A stretch of 64,000 nt of DNA from Tenacibaculum skagerrakense (GTDB lineage: Bacteria > Bacteroidota > Bacteroidia > Flavobacteriales > Flavobacteriaceae), in NCBI RefSeq assembly GCF_004345825.1, contig NZ_SLXM01000001.1, positions 838,262 through 902,261 on the forward strand. The letters are read 5' to 3'. The notes beneath the pieces are model-generated. The model made no database searches and was not told where the DNA came from. It saw only the letters and a list, made by a program, of their open reading frames with translations. This document shows positions 9,439-18,420 of the stretch, one piece after another (position 1 is the first letter of the stretch; every line of letters begins with the position of its first letter). Position numbers and translations under genes: made by a program.

Positions 9439-10929
9439 ATGTTTAAATACGGAATAGATCACTTAACGGTAGATAAAGTTTTAGCTATTGCAAATGGTAA
9501 TTTGAAAGCAGAAATTACTGATAAAGCTAAAAAGAAAGTGAATGAGTGTAGAAAAAAGGTTGAAACCATGGCAAATTCTGATGCTGCGGTTTATGGAATC
9601 AATACAGGATTCGGACCTTTATGTGATGTGCAAATTACGCCCGAAGAGACAAGTAAACTTCAGGAGAATTTATTGATTACTCATGCCGTTGGTGTGGGTG
9701 AACCTATTGATAAGTTATTGTCTAAAATCATGATGATTTGCAAAGTTCATGCTTTATGCCAAGGATTTTCAGGTGTACGTTTAGAAATGATCAATCGTAT
9801 TATTTATTTCATTGAGAATGATATTTTACCAGTAGTTCCTGAGCAAGGTTCTGTTGGGGCTTCTGGAGATTTAGCACCATTATCACATTTATTTTTACCG
9901 CTTTTAGGAGAAGGAGAATTTTGGGTTGAGGATAAGATTGTATCTGCAAAAGAAGTTTTAGCAAATCATAACTTAGAACCTTTAACTTTAATGGCTAAAG
10001 AAGGATTAGGTTTAATAAATGGAACGCAGTTCATTTTATCGCATGCAATTATTGGGTTAAAAAAGATGGAGTATCTTTTAGATTTAGCTGATGTTGCAGG
10101 AACAATGAGTTTGGAAGGATTCCAAGGAAGTGCTTCACCTTTTAGAGAAGAGCTTCATACTATTCGTCCTTTTGAAGGAAACATCAAAGTCGCTGAGCGA
10201 ATTCGAATGTTATTAAAGGATTCTCAAAATGTCGAAAATCATTTAGAGTGTGATCGTGTGCAAGATCCGTATTCGATTCGATGTATGCCTCAGGTTCATG
10301 GCGCATCAAGAAATGCCTTTAATCATTTAAATGATTTAACTGAAATTGAAATGAATTCTGTAACCGATAATCCAATTGTATTAAGTGAAACAGAAGCTAT
10401 CTCTGGAGGAAATTTTCACGGACAACCTTTAGCAATGGTGTTAGATTATGCTTCTATTGCTGCTTCTGAGTTAGGAAATATTTCAGATAGAAGGAGTTAC
10501 TTATTATTAGAAGGAAAATATGGTTTACCAAGATTGTTAACTGAGGCAGGTGGTTTAAACTCCGGATTTATGATTCCTCAATATACCACAGCTGCTTTGG
10601 TTACAGAAAATAAATCTTTATGTTTCCCGCCTTCTGCAGATAGTGTTCCTACTTCTTTAGGACAAGAAGATCATGTTTCAATGGGAAGTATTTCAGGAAG
10701 AAAATTCAATCAGATTTTAGGTAATCTAGAAAAAATATTAGCTATAGAATTAATGTATGCAGCTCAAGCTATGGAGTTCAGAAGACCAAATACATTCTCT
10801 GAAATTATAGAAGAAAACTTCAAATTGATTAGAAGTAAAGTTGCTAAATTAGAGGAGGATCGTGTTTTAAAAGATGATATTAATGCAATGATTAAGTTGG
10901 TAAAAGAAAAAGCATTTATTGTAGCATAA
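9439..10929 (+). CDS. hutH: Histidine ammonia-lyase
   Basis: This 496-residue cytosolic enzyme converts L-histidine to urocanate and ammonia, the first step of the Hut pathway. The MIO prosthetic-group triad Ala-Ser-Gly is at residues 141-143 in GSVGASGDLAPLSH. Other family signatures are YGINTGFGP near 52-60, SRNAFNHLNDL, EMNSVTDNP and the C-terminal QEDHVSMGS. Length is normal for HutH. hutU starts 14 bases downstream, so the two form an operon. The likely regulator is the divergent LysR protein. Confidence 0.95.
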   Translation: MFKYGIDHLTVDKVLAIANGNLKAEITDKAKKKVNECRKKVETMANSDAAVYGINTGFGPLCDVQITPEETSKLQENLLITHAVGVGEPIDKLLSKIMMICKVHALCQGFSGVRLEMINRIIYFIENDILPVVPEQGSVGASGDLAPLSHLFLPLLGEGEFWVEDKIVSAKEVLANHNLEPLTLMAKEGLGLINGTQFILSHAIIGLKKMEYLLDLADVAGTMSLEGFQGSASPFREELHTIRPFEGNIKVAERIRMLLKDSQNVENHLECDRVQDPYSIRCMPQVHGASRNAFNHLNDLTEIEMNSVTDNPIVLSETEAISGGNFHGQPLAMVLDYASIAASELGNISDRRSYLLLEGKYGLPRLLTEAGGLNSGFMIPQYTTAALVTENKSLCFPPSADSVPTSLGQEDHVSMGSISGRKFNQILGNLEKILAIELMYAAQAMEFRRPNTFSEIIEENFKLIRSKVAKLEEDRVLKDDINAMIKLVKEKAFIVA

Positions 10930-10943
10930 AAAGTAAGTAGATC

Positions 10944-12938
10944 ATGACATTTAAAGAACAGATTAAACAAGGAATACCAAGTGTTTTACCATCAAAAAAA
11001 GAGTATGATACAACGATTAATCATGCTCCAATAAGAAAAGAAATACTTACTAAAGAAGAAAAGCAACTAGCGTTAAGAAATGCCTTACGCTATTTCGATA
11101 AAAAACATCACGAAGAATTATTACCAGAGTTTTCTGAGGAATTGGAAAAGTTTGGTAGAATATACATGTATCGATTCCGTCCTGATTACAAAATGAAGGC
11201 GAGAGCAATTGAGGAATATCCTGGAAAATCTACGCAAGCAAAATCTATTATGCTGATGATTCAGAATAACTTAGATTATGCAGTTGCGCAACATCCACAT
11301 GAATTAATTACTTATGGTGGTAATGGTGGAGTTTTCCAAAACTGGGCTCAGTATCTATTGACAATGCAATACTTATCTGAAATGACAGATGAGCAAACAT
11401 TAGTTATGTATTCTGGTCATCCAATGGGATTATTTCCATCTCACAAGAATGCTCCGAGAGTCGTAGTTACAAATGGTATGATGATTCCTAATTATTCCCA
11501 ACCAGATGATTGGGAAAAGTTTAATGCTTTAGGTGTTACTCAATACGGACAAATGACCGCGGGGAGTTACATGTATATTGGTCCGCAAGGAATTGTTCAT
11601 GGGACAACAATCACCGTTTTAAACGGATTCAGGAAGATTGGTAAATCTCCAAAAGGAAATGTATTTGTTACTGCTGGTTTAGGGGGAATGAGCGGAGCAC
11701 AACCAAAGGCTGGAAATATTGCTGGGTGTATTACGGTTTGTGCAGAGGTAAATGAAAAAGCGGTTCATACTCGTCATTGGCAAGGATGGGTAGATGAAGT
11801 TGTTTCTGATGCAAGTCTTTTAGTTGAAAGAGTTCAAAAAGCAAAAGAAAATAAAGAAGTAGTTTCTATTGCTTATTTAGGGAATGTAGTTGAGGTTTGG
11901 GAAAAGTTTGATGAAGCAAATGTGTATGTTGATTTAGGCTCGGATCAAACTTCTTTGCATAATCCTTGGGCTGGAGGTTATTATCCAGTTGGATTGTCAT
12001 TTGAAGAAGCAAATGATATGATGGCGAATAATCCAGACGAGTTCAAGAAAAGGGTTCAAGAATCTTTACGTAGACAAGCAGTAGCTATTAATAAACACAC
12101 AGCAAAAGGAACCTATTTCTTCGATTACGGAAATGCCTTTTTATTAGAATCGAGTAGAGCAGGAGCGGATGTAATGAATGAAAATCCAACCTTAGGAAGA
12201 GAGTTCAAATACCCAAGTTACGTTCAAGATATAATGGGGCCAATGTGTTTCGATTATGGTTTTGGGCCATTCCGTTGGGTTTGTGCTTCAGGAAAACCCG
12301 AAGATTTAGCAAAAACCGATCAAATTGCTTGTGAAGTTCTAGAGGAAATCATGAAAGAATCTCCAAAAGAAATTCAACAGCAAATGGCCGATAATATTCA
12401 GTGGATTAAAGGTGCCCAAGAAAATAAACTGGTTGTGGGTTCTCAAGCAAGAATTTTATATGCTGATGCAGAAGGAAGAATCAAAATTGCTAAAGCATTT
12501 AACAAGGCAATTAAAAAAGGAAAAATTGGTCCTGTTGTTTTAGGAAGAGATCACCATGATGTCTCAGGAACGGATTCACCATACAGAGAAACGTCAAACA
12601 TTTATGATGGATCGAGATTCACAGCAGATATGGCTATTCATAATGTAATTGGAGATAGTTTTAGAGGTGCAACTTGGGTATCCATTCACAATGGTGGTGG
12701 AGTAGGCTGGGGAGAGGTTATTAACGGAGGATTTGGCATGCTTCTTGATGGTTCTAAAGAAGCGTCAAAGCGTTTAAAATCGATGCTTTTTTGGGATGTA
12801 AATAACGGAATCGCAAGAAGAAGTTGGGCTCGAAACCAAGAAGCTGTTTTTGCAATTAAACGTGCTATGAAGGCAGAGAAAAAACTTAAAGTTACTTTGC
12901 CTAACTTAGTAGACGATTCTTTGTTTAACAACTTTTAA
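10944..12938 (+). CDS. hutU: Urocanate hydratase
   Basis: This enzyme is 664 residues long, longer than the roughly 555-residue proteobacterial type and typical of the Bacteroidota version. It converts urocanate to imidazolone propionate using tightly bound NAD. Visible signatures include LMIQNNLDYAVAQHPHELIT, TYGGNGGVFQNWAQ, TAGLGGMSGAQPKAG, the Cys-containing MGPMCFDYGFGPFRWVC and NGGGVGWGEVINGGFG. It follows hutH directly. hutI and hutG are not in the window and must be elsewhere if the pathway is complete. Confidence 0.95.
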   Translation: MTFKEQIKQGIPSVLPSKKEYDTTINHAPIRKEILTKEEKQLALRNALRYFDKKHHEELLPEFSEELEKFGRIYMYRFRPDYKMKARAIEEYPGKSTQAKSIMLMIQNNLDYAVAQHPHELITYGGNGGVFQNWAQYLLTMQYLSEMTDEQTLVMYSGHPMGLFPSHKNAPRVVVTNGMMIPNYSQPDDWEKFNALGVTQYGQMTAGSYMYIGPQGIVHGTTITVLNGFRKIGKSPKGNVFVTAGLGGMSGAQPKAGNIAGCITVCAEVNEKAVHTRHWQGWVDEVVSDASLLVERVQKAKENKEVVSIAYLGNVVEVWEKFDEANVYVDLGSDQTSLHNPWAGGYYPVGLSFEEANDMMANNPDEFKKRVQESLRRQAVAINKHTAKGTYFFDYGNAFLLESSRAGADVMNENPTLGREFKYPSYVQDIMGPMCFDYGFGPFRWVCASGKPEDLAKTDQIACEVLEEIMKESPKEIQQQMADNIQWIKGAQENKLVVGSQARILYADAEGRIKIAKAFNKAIKKGKIGPVVLGRDHHDVSGTDSPYRETSNIYDGSRFTADMAIHNVIGDSFRGATWVSIHNGGGVGWGEVINGGFGMLLDGSKEASKRLKSMLFWDVNNGIARRSWARNQEAVFAIKRAMKAEKKLKVTLPNLVDDSLFNNF

Positions 12939-12950
12939 AACTCAATTATC

Positions 12951-13490
12951 ATGAAGTATGTAAAATTTTTACCTCTTTTTCTACTATTAATTACTTCTTG
13001 TAGCTCTGTTAAGGTAGCAACGGATTATGATACAAAGGCAAATTTTAATAATTATCAAACATTTGCTTTTTACAAACCTGGCATAGATAAAGCACCAATT
13101 TCTGATCTAGACAAGAAAAGAATTATGCGCGCCATTGAAACTGAATTAGTAGCTAAAGGAATGCAAAAATCATCAACGCCAGATGTTTTAGTAAGCATTT
13201 TTACAAAATCTAGAGAACGTGTAAATATTAATGACAACAACTGGGGTTGGGGCTTCGGTTGGGGATGGAATCCTTGGATGTGGGGTGGAGCAGGTAGATT
13301 AAATGTAAATCAGTACACAGAAGGAACATTATTTATTGATATTATTGATGCAAGTAAGAAAGAATTAATTTGGCAAGGGATTGGATCTGGAGCATTGGCG
13401 TTCAGTAATATTGAAAAGAGAGAGGCTCGTATTAAAGAGTTTGTGAAAGAAATTTTAGAAAAGTATCCTCCAGGTTCAGAAAAGAGATAA
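12951..13490 (+). CDS. DUF4136 lipoprotein
   Basis: This 179-residue lipoprotein has a lipobox LLITSC with Cys at about 17. The DUF4136 pattern follows: DYDTKANFNNYQTFAFY, a helix with RIMRAIETELVAKGM, TPDVLVSIFTKSRE, and a Gly/Trp-rich loop (NWGWGFGWGWNPWMWG) before YTEGTLFIDIID. Such proteins sit in the cell envelope and have no known function. It starts 13 bases after hutU and shares its message, but the family itself has no known link to histidine use. A strong terminator follows. Confidence 0.85.
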   Translation: MKYVKFLPLFLLLITSCSSVKVATDYDTKANFNNYQTFAFYKPGIDKAPISDLDKKRIMRAIETELVAKGMQKSSTPDVLVSIFTKSRERVNINDNNWGWGFGWGWNPWMWGGAGRLNVNQYTEGTLFIDIIDASKKELIWQGIGSGALAFSNIEKREARIKEFVKEILEKYPPGSEKR

Positions 13491-13507
13491 TTTTGAATTG
13501 AAATAAT

Positions 13508-13540
13508 AAAAAAGACTGTCGTTAACGACAGTCTTTTTTA
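13508..13540. terminator. Bidirectional intrinsic terminator
   Basis: The 12-bp stem aagactgtcgtt / aacgacagtctt has an A run before it and a T run after it. It separates the convergent DUF4136 and lipoprotein genes. Confidence 0.85.
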
Positions 13541-13574
13541 TTATATAATCTTTAATTGATATTCATTTAGTTTA

Positions 13575-15041
13575 TTATGGGTGCTGTCTAATTCTTGAGT
13601 CGATATAAAATGTTATTGTTTTGCTTATCGGATTATTGCTGCAATCAGAAGCAGTCATTGTTAATTTATACTCATTTTTCACATATTGAGGAGATAAACT
13701 AGTTCCTATATACATGTTGAATTTGTTTCTTAAGTCTACCGCAAAATCATCTCCACTTAAACTCAAACCTGTTATAGTTTCTGTTATGCCTGTATAAACT
13801 TCAGTAAGTGTTAAGTTATAATTAGAAACCCCTTTTGATAGCCACGGATTAAAAGTAACAGGTTCATTATTCCCATGAAAAACGTTTGTTACGCGATGCG
13901 GGTTACTGTTGATTGGATGTAAATATTGTTGAATCCTGTAAACATTGTAATCTAAATTTTGTTTGGTTTCATAATGCATGAAAAGCTCTAAATGTGGAGT
14001 GTTTGTTGTAGAAATATCGAAGTATCCACCAAGGTTTGAGGTGTTGTTGGAATAGTAAATTACTAGATTGTAACTATCTGATATGTTAATAGGAGTATTC
14101 GAGGTATAAATGAAAAATTTATTAGAAGAATCTAACGTTAAGCTTCCATTTCCACCAGAACCATTGTATACAGCTTTCGTGACTCCGCTTATAGTTTTTA
14201 ATGCTACTGATGTAATATTGTTTCTATAGTAGTAATTATCTAGTACGTTTTCTCCATCTTTAATAAGGGTTAACCTCACACTATTAGGATTTGTATTACC
14301 GCTAGCACATAATCGAGTACTATGGGTAGCAAGGTTAGAAAGAGGAAAATTCATATTATTACTACTGTTTAGATAAGATTGGTTGGTGCTTAAAAATAGA
14401 TTAGGATAGATTTCTAAAATATGATTTAAAGCAAGTTTTTCCTCTGGATAATAACTTTCAGAAATAGTATTAAAAATGTTTTCGAAGGTTTTTTCACCAG
14501 AAGTAATGTCTTTATTGATTTTAATATTTGCAGAAGGAAGAACATCATCTTTTATTGTTTTTACTCTTAATATTACATGGTCTTCCGTAACAAAATCTTC
14601 AATAAGATTACCTGTACTATTTTCTGAAGTATTTGGAGATACTCGAAATATAATATTGTCTTCAATCACCTCATTGTTTGGAATTTCGAAGTGTTCTTCT
14701 TGAAAAGAGTTATTGGTTAACATCATAATGTTGTCTTCAAAGACATAATCAGTTTTCATCATGATGTGATCTTCAAAAATATATCCCTTGAAATTGACAT
14801 CACTAAGCTTGCTAGCATTTTTTTCTACTATTCCAGATAGATCATAATTAACTCCTTCTAATTTTAGTATTTCATTAAATACTTTAGTTACTTTTTGAGG
14901 GAGTTCAACTTCTAGGCTAGTTTTACTTTTTTCATTAAAAGTTTCTTCTTTTACTTCTTCTGTTGTGTCGACTAGTTCTTTTTCTGAGCAGCCAATTACT
15001 AGAATAAGACTTGCTAAAGTCATTGTTATTAATTTTTTCAT
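13575..15041 (-). CDS. Lipoprotein of unknown function with repeated ED(H/N)I motifs
   Basis: This 488-residue protein has a lipobox (LVIGC, Cys 18) and an acidic spacer. Four short related segments follow: YIFEDHIMMK (87-96), YVFEDNIMML (99-108), EVIEDNIIFRV (124-134) and FVTEDHVILRV (150-160). The pattern recalls the propeptide-like EGDI segment of M57 peptidases, including the one at 24517, but no HExxH follows. The C-terminal half (about 230-488) is rich in Asn, Ser and Thr and in predicted strands, with two late Ig-like stretches. I do not recognise it. It is monocistronic. Confidence 0.6.
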   Translation of the reverse strand: MKKLITMTLASLILVIGCSEKELVDTTEEVKEETFNEKSKTSLEVELPQKVTKVFNEILKLEGVNYDLSGIVEKNASKLSDVNFKGYIFEDHIMMKTDYVFEDNIMMLTNNSFQEEHFEIPNNEVIEDNIIFRVSPNTSENSTGNLIEDFVTEDHVILRVKTIKDDVLPSANIKINKDITSGEKTFENIFNTISESYYPEEKLALNHILEIYPNLFLSTNQSYLNSSNNMNFPLSNLATHSTRLCASGNTNPNSVRLTLIKDGENVLDNYYYRNNITSVALKTISGVTKAVYNGSGGNGSLTLDSSNKFFIYTSNTPINISDSYNLVIYYSNNTSNLGGYFDISTTNTPHLELFMHYETKQNLDYNVYRIQQYLHPINSNPHRVTNVFHGNNEPVTFNPWLSKGVSNYNLTLTEVYTGITETITGLSLSGDDFAVDLRNKFNMYIGTSLSPQYVKNEYKLTMTASDCSNNPISKTITFYIDSRIRQHP

Positions 15042-15214
15042 AATTTAATTTTAATGGGTTAATAAGTGCTGTAAAATTAGGTTCAATTGGCATTTCAGTA
15101 TTCTTAAAATTTCTGAATCGAAGCAGAGAGTTTTTGAATTGTTGTCTGAAGTTTATTAGTGAAAGTATTTTATAAAGTCATTAAGACTAATTAATATAAA
15201 TTATCTTTGTTGAG

Positions 15215-15382
15215 ATGAAAAAAATATTGAAACCTAATCCAGATGAGTATTATGTTAACGAAGATGGATATCGAGTTTTTAAAGAAGCCTATCACTTAAG
15301 AAGAGGTTATTGTTGTAAAAGTGGATGTAAACATTGTCCGTATGGCTACGATAAGAAAACAGACAGTTTTAAAAAAGTGTGA
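15215..15382 (+). CDS. Small Cys-rich protein (DUF5522-like)
   Basis: This is a 55-residue protein. It begins MKKILKPNPDEYYVNEDGY and ends with the Cys cluster GYCCKSGCKHCPYGYDKK, then a short basic tail. The C-C-x3-C-x2-C-P-Y-G pattern suggests a metal site and matches a small DUF5522-like family widespread in Bacteroidota. The frame is open from the ATG at 15215 with no competing gene. It precedes the DUF4197 gene by 45 bases. Confidence 0.7.
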   Translation: MKKILKPNPDEYYVNEDGYRVFKEAYHLRRGYCCKSGCKHCPYGYDKKTDSFKKV

Positions 15383-15427
15383 CTTTTCTCTTAAAAAAGT
15401 ATCTTAACAATAAATAAAGTTTTTAAA

Positions 15428-16138
15428 ATGATTAAAAGAGTAGTATTAGTATTTGTAGCGTTACAATTTGTTGCCTGTGCAGAGTTACAGAAAATAGCAA
15501 ATCAATTGCCTAATGGAGGAGCATTAACTCAAGAACAAATCGGAGCAGGTTTGCGTCAGGCTTTAGATAATGGAATTCAACATCAAGTTTCAAAGCTTAC
15601 TGCTAAAGACGGTTTTTATAAAAACGAATTAGTTAAGATTTTACTTCCTGAAGAATTACAAGTTGTAGATAAAGGATTACGAAAAATAGGGTTGAGTAGT
15701 TTAGCTGATGAAGGAATAAAAGCATTAAATAGAGCTGCTGAGGATGCGGTAAAAACTGCTACACCAATTTTTGTAAACGCTGTAAAAGAAATTACTTTTA
15801 ACGATGCGAAAAATATATTATTAGGAAGCGATAATGCTGCTACCAATTATCTTGAAGGAAAAACTAATTCAGCATTGTATGCCAAGTTCAATCCTGTGAT
15901 TAAAAACTCATTTGATAAAGTTGGAGCTGATCAAATTTGGGCTAATTTAATAGCTAAATACAATAGTATTCCATTTGTAACAAAAGTAAATCCAGACTTA
16001 ACGGATTATGTAACTACAAAAGCTCTTAATGGCGTATTTACTATGATTGCTGTTGAAGAAAAAGGAATCCGAAATAAGATAGGATTACGTAATACTGATT
16101 TGTTAAGACGTGTTTTTGCACTTCAGGATAATAGATAA
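15428..16138 (+). CDS. DUF4197 lipoprotein
   Basis: This 236-residue protein has a lipobox FVAC (Cys at 17). It is mostly alpha-helical with the DUF4197 signatures ALTQEQIGAGLRQALDNGI, EELQVVDKGLRKIGL, ITFNDAKNILLGSDNAATNY and FTMIAVEEKGIR. It belongs to a conserved envelope family of unknown role in Bacteroidota and Proteobacteria. It is probably co-transcribed with the small Cys-rich gene just upstream. Confidence 0.85.
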   Translation: MIKRVVLVFVALQFVACAELQKIANQLPNGGALTQEQIGAGLRQALDNGIQHQVSKLTAKDGFYKNELVKILLPEELQVVDKGLRKIGLSSLADEGIKALNRAAEDAVKTATPIFVNAVKEITFNDAKNILLGSDNAATNYLEGKTNSALYAKFNPVIKNSFDKVGADQIWANLIAKYNSIPFVTKVNPDLTDYVTTKALNGVFTMIAVEEKGIRNKIGLRNTDLLRRVFALQDNR

Positions 16139-16199
16139 TTTTTAATTGTTTGAAGTTCAGTTTTTTATTATTATATTTAGTCAAAAATCGAACTAACCA

Positions 16200-16385
16200 A
16201 TGTCACGTATCAATCAGTTAAATAGGTACAAGAAACACCTTGAAGATCGCTACTACAAATTAGTAGAGCGTTCTAATGATTACAAGTACGTTGATGAAGC
16301 TAAAAGTGATATGGCGTCTTATAAAGCAATGAAGATTCTTGAAAAAATTAACAGAGTAAATTACTTAGATAATTCTTTGGTGTAA
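16200..16385 (+). CDS. Small conserved helical protein
   Basis: This is a 61-residue soluble, charged, helical protein (SRINQLNRYKKHLEDRYYK, later DMASYKAMKILEKIN). It has no motif I can assign. It has the look of a short coiled-coil protein common in Flavobacteriia. Its 3' end overlaps the convergent BtuF-like gene by 21 bases. Confidence 0.5.
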   Translation: MSRINQLNRYKKHLEDRYYKLVERSNDYKYVDEAKSDMASYKAMKILEKINRVNYLDNSLV

Positions 16386-17120
16386 TTTTTTAAAGTAATC
16401 AAACGCTTTAAGCATTCTGCTACCATACCATGAAAAAAGCTCCCCATCAACAAAAATTGTTTTTGCATGGTGTGTGCATCTTCCAATCTCAAAAGCATGT
16501 TCTTCTTTGAAAGGGTAAGGCTCGGATGATAAAAAAACTAAGTCAGGATCTCCTTCTAACCTTATTTTTTTTAACACAACTTCGGGATAGCGTTCTTTGT
16601 TTTTGTAAATGTTATCAAACTTGTTTAATTCAAGGATATGGTTAATGAACGTATTGTTTGCGGCTACCATCCATGGATCTCTCCAAATAAAATAGGCTAC
16701 TTTTTTAGGTTCAATATTTTTGATGAAATTTTTAAAATCTGAAAGTTTGAAATTAAGTTTCTGAATTATATTCTGAGCTTCAGTTCTGCAATTGAAAAGT
16801 TGGCCATACTCTTCAATTAATTCCATTGTGTCCTTAAGAGTAAAGATATCTGATACATGAACATCCGCAATTTGTTGACACATTTCAACGATTTCTTTTG
16901 TGTTCTCCTCTTTATTGCAAAGAATAATATCTGGTTGAAGTTCTTTTATTTTATCAATTTTAATATTTTTTGTTCCGCCAACAATTGTTTTTGTTTGTTT
17001 TAAATGAAAAGGATGAACACAGAATTTAGTAATACCTACCATTTTATCTTCTAATCCCAAGTCAAACAGTAATTCTGTTTGACTTGGAACTAGTGATATT
17101 ATTCTTTTGTAGGTTTTAAT
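16365..17120 (-). CDS. BtuF-like cobalamin/metal-chelate binding protein, non-ATG start
   Basis: The protein belongs to the helical-backbone metal-receptor superfamily (BtuF-like). Motifs include RIISLVPSQTELLFDLG at the N-terminus, GITKFCVHP, PDIILCNKEENT, DPWMVAANNTFI and VFLSSEPYPFKEEHA. No ATG lies before the conserved N-terminal segment; the first ATG (17060) would delete it. The frame is open back to a TAA at 17160-17162 and holds no ATG, GTG or TTG. ATT at 17118-17120 gives MKTYKRIISLVPSQTE, the best family start, and I use it here. There is no signal peptide, as in many cytosolic-looking members. About 251 residues. Confidence 0.65.
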   Translation of the reverse strand: MKTYKRIISLVPSQTELLFDLGLEDKMVGITKFCVHPFHLKQTKTIVGGTKNIKIDKIKELQPDIILCNKEENTKEIVEMCQQIADVHVSDIFTLKDTMELIEEYGQLFNCRTEAQNIIQKLNFKLSDFKNFIKNIEPKKVAYFIWRDPWMVAANNTFINHILELNKFDNIYKNKERYPEVVLKKIRLEGDPDLVFLSSEPYPFKEEHAFEIGRCTHHAKTIFVDGELFSWYGSRMLKAFDYFKKLHQRII

Positions 17121-17145
17121 TTTAGAATTTAGAGTATTTATAGCC

Positions 17146-18393
17146 TTACTTTTTAAGATTTACTACCGCAGAACTTGTTTTTTTATATGGATAACCTCTC
17201 CAGAAAAATCCTCCTGGTTTATTAAATTGCCATACTAACTCTTTGCTTGGTGTAACTTCCCAATAACCAAAATCTCCTTCAGTGATAATGGTATTTCCAT
17301 TTTCTGTTCGATAAGCGCCAGATACTTTTTGAGAGAATAAATTTACATCCGTAAAAGACCAAACTACAGTAGGAGCGGCATTAAAATCGAAAGGAGTTGG
17401 AAATTGTAATTCGTAAACAGTAGATTGCATAGTGCTTGTTCCATTACTATATATTAGCATATTGCCAGCTCCAGGTAAATTGTCACTAATAAAATTACAA
17501 TTATGATTGTTAGAGAATAATTGATTTCCAGTGCTTTTAAAGGTGTTTGGATTTCCAAATCTATATAATAAATTACCACCTTTGTTATAATTTCCTCCTG
17601 AATTAGTTTTAGCTTGTTCAGTAGTTGTACTATGGTCAATTACCCAAACTTCATGATAGAAATTCACGCTTATGTATATGAGGTCGTTTTTCTTATCATA
17701 TTCAATGGCGTTAGCGTGCATAATATCGCCGTTATCTAAATTATTGAAGTTAATGTCTATCAACTGAGGATTTGCAGAAACAGTTCCAAAATTTATTTTA
17801 GTATTATCGGCATCTTGAATCAAATGATCCCAAGAACTCCATTTCCAAACAATTTGATCTGTAATAGGATTGACCTCTATTAAAGATTCTATATACACAT
17901 CTTTATTTAGTTGATACCCTCTTTCTTGAGCTTCTGCCGCAGTTTTCTTTTCCCAAACTAATGCGATAACATTTCCGTTAGGTAATCTTTCTACATCATG
18001 GTGTAAATTATAATCTTCAGTTGAATAAACAAACTTCCAATCAATAGAGTTATCTGGGTTTATAACTTGTATTTGTCCTCCAGAACCACCAAATATTATT
18101 TTGTCATTACCTGTTTTTAATATAGCTAATAGCTTTCCATCATCTTCTAAATAGGCGTCATTTCCTAATTCATCTGTTAATGTCCATTCATGGAATCTTT
18201 TACCATCTTTTTGTAATAAATAAACTTCATCTGCTCCAGGATCAGAAACTAAAACTAAGTTATCACTAATTTTAGTTGGCTCATAAACCAAAATTTCATC
18301 GGTTAATTCAGGAATTGTAGGTGCTTTTTCTGAGTCATTTGAACAAGAATAAAACAACACGAGGCTAAATAATAGGAGAAATATTTTTTTCAT
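17146..18393 (-). CDS. Arylsulfotransferase (ASST)-like lipoprotein
   Basis: This 415-residue lipoprotein (LFYSC, Cys 17) has beta-propeller-like repeats. Conserved His motifs typical of ASST-like proteins are visible: YNLHHDVERLPNGNVIAL, DIMHANAIEYD and FSNNHNCNF. It also has VNPITDQIVWKWSSWDHL and a C-terminal GDFGYWEVTPSKELVWQF. Family members move sulfuryl groups between phenolic compounds or act as uncharacterised propellers. The gene is followed 26 bases on by the BtuF-like gene and may share its message. Confidence 0.7.
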   Translation of the reverse strand: MKKIFLLLFSLVLFYSCSNDSEKAPTIPELTDEILVYEPTKISDNLVLVSDPGADEVYLLQKDGKRFHEWTLTDELGNDAYLEDDGKLLAILKTGNDKIIFGGSGGQIQVINPDNSIDWKFVYSTEDYNLHHDVERLPNGNVIALVWEKKTAAEAQERGYQLNKDVYIESLIEVNPITDQIVWKWSSWDHLIQDADNTKINFGTVSANPQLIDINFNNLDNGDIMHANAIEYDKKNDLIYISVNFYHEVWVIDHSTTTEQAKTNSGGNYNKGGNLLYRFGNPNTFKSTGNQLFSNNHNCNFISDNLPGAGNMLIYSNGTSTMQSTVYELQFPTPFDFNAAPTVVWSFTDVNLFSQKVSGAYRTENGNTIITEGDFGYWEVTPSKELVWQFNKPGGFFWRGYPYKKTSSAVVNLKK

Positions 18394-18420
18394 TTTTAGA
18401 TTTAAGATTAGGTGTGTAAT

